Origin: Mycolicibacterium agri | GTDB lineage: Bacteria > Actinomycetota > Actinomycetes > Mycobacteriales > Mycobacteriaceae | Length of the DNA: 40,706 bases | Direction: 5' to 3' | Assembly: GCF_002553505.1 (NCBI RefSeq) | Contig: NZ_PDCP01000050.1 | Location: 1 to 40,706 of the forward strand | In this document: piece by piece, positions 40,645-40,706 of the stretch | Layout of the letters: the number at the start of each line of letters is the position of its first letter | How positions within the stretch are numbered: position 1 is the first letter of the stretch | Program-made: the position numbers and the translations under genes | The notes under the pieces: model-generated | The model's input: the letters and a program-made list of their open reading frames with translations, nothing else | Told to the model about the DNA's origin: nothing | Database searches by the model: none

Positions 40645-40706
40645 GGATGGGACCAGTGTGACCTGATTTTTGCCAGGGTGATGGGACCACCTGGATTGCC
40701 AGTTAT
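40640..40706. mobile_element. Possible end of another mobile element at window edge
   Basis: GATGGGACCA occurs at 40646-40655 and again at 40680-40689, a direct repeat with 34-bp spacing, directly after the broken IS30-like frame. Repeated short motifs inside the ends are typical of IS21-like elements. The rest is outside the window, so this is tentative. Confidence 0.35.

Overview
The window looks like a chromosome segment of a GC-rich actinobacterium, most likely a fast-growing Mycobacterium/Mycolicibacterium. The evidence is the high GC content, the GTG/ATG starts, and a core that matches the M. tuberculosis order Rv1627c-Rv1628c-polA-rpsA-coaE: thiolase-like lipid-transfer protein, zinc-ribbon/OB partner, DNA polymerase I, ribosomal protein S1 and dephospho-CoA kinase. 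The species cannot be fixed from the sequence alone.

Layout. 1-3960: the branched-chain amino acid ABC transporter genes livH-livM-livG-livF, overlapping and on the plus strand. 3961-4323: a repeat-filled gap with six ~23-bp tandem units, a 28-bp direct repeat and a 13-bp inverted repeat. 4323-7909 (minus): thiolase and zinc-ribbon/OB pair, then an alpha/beta hydrolase and an FAD monooxygenase facing a LysR regulator. 8880-11597: polA. 11607-18071 (minus): an operon of DUF1116 protein, NCS1 permease, glutamine synthetase-like ligase and glutaminase behind a LacI regulator. Two near-identical LacI-type palindromes lie in front of the DUF1116 gene. A PrsW-like membrane protease gene, rpsA and coaE (with a GrpB/UPF0157 tail) follow, then a small secreted protein.

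22810-32046 (minus) was originally a DNA repair operon: ATP-dependent DNA ligase, LigD-type polymerase and Fpg/Nei glycosylase. It has been broken by a 6.56-kb element at 24563-31120. The ligase reading frame stops at a Glu codon on one side and resumes at a Trp codon on the other, so motif VI is separated from the catalytic core. The element carries three genes overlapping by 4 bp: an intact tyrosine recombinase, a small XRE-type HTH protein, and a 763-residue protein with 18 CxxC motifs fused to a degenerate recombinase-like domain. Its cargo is of lower GC: a PASTA lipoprotein, a secreted protein and a one-span membrane protein. This trio element is the best candidate here for an under-described system.

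32347-40706: a large unrecognised protein (722 residues before insertion) whose last codons were hit by a complete IS481-family element with a 4-bp CTAG duplication. A convergent MFS exporter follows, preceded by a 26-codon ORF that is translationally coupled to it. Next come an MHS-family symporter, a purine nucleoside permease-like lipoprotein, and a fragment of an IS30-like transposase at the window edge. The right third is therefore accessory DNA, while polA, rpsA and coaE are core.
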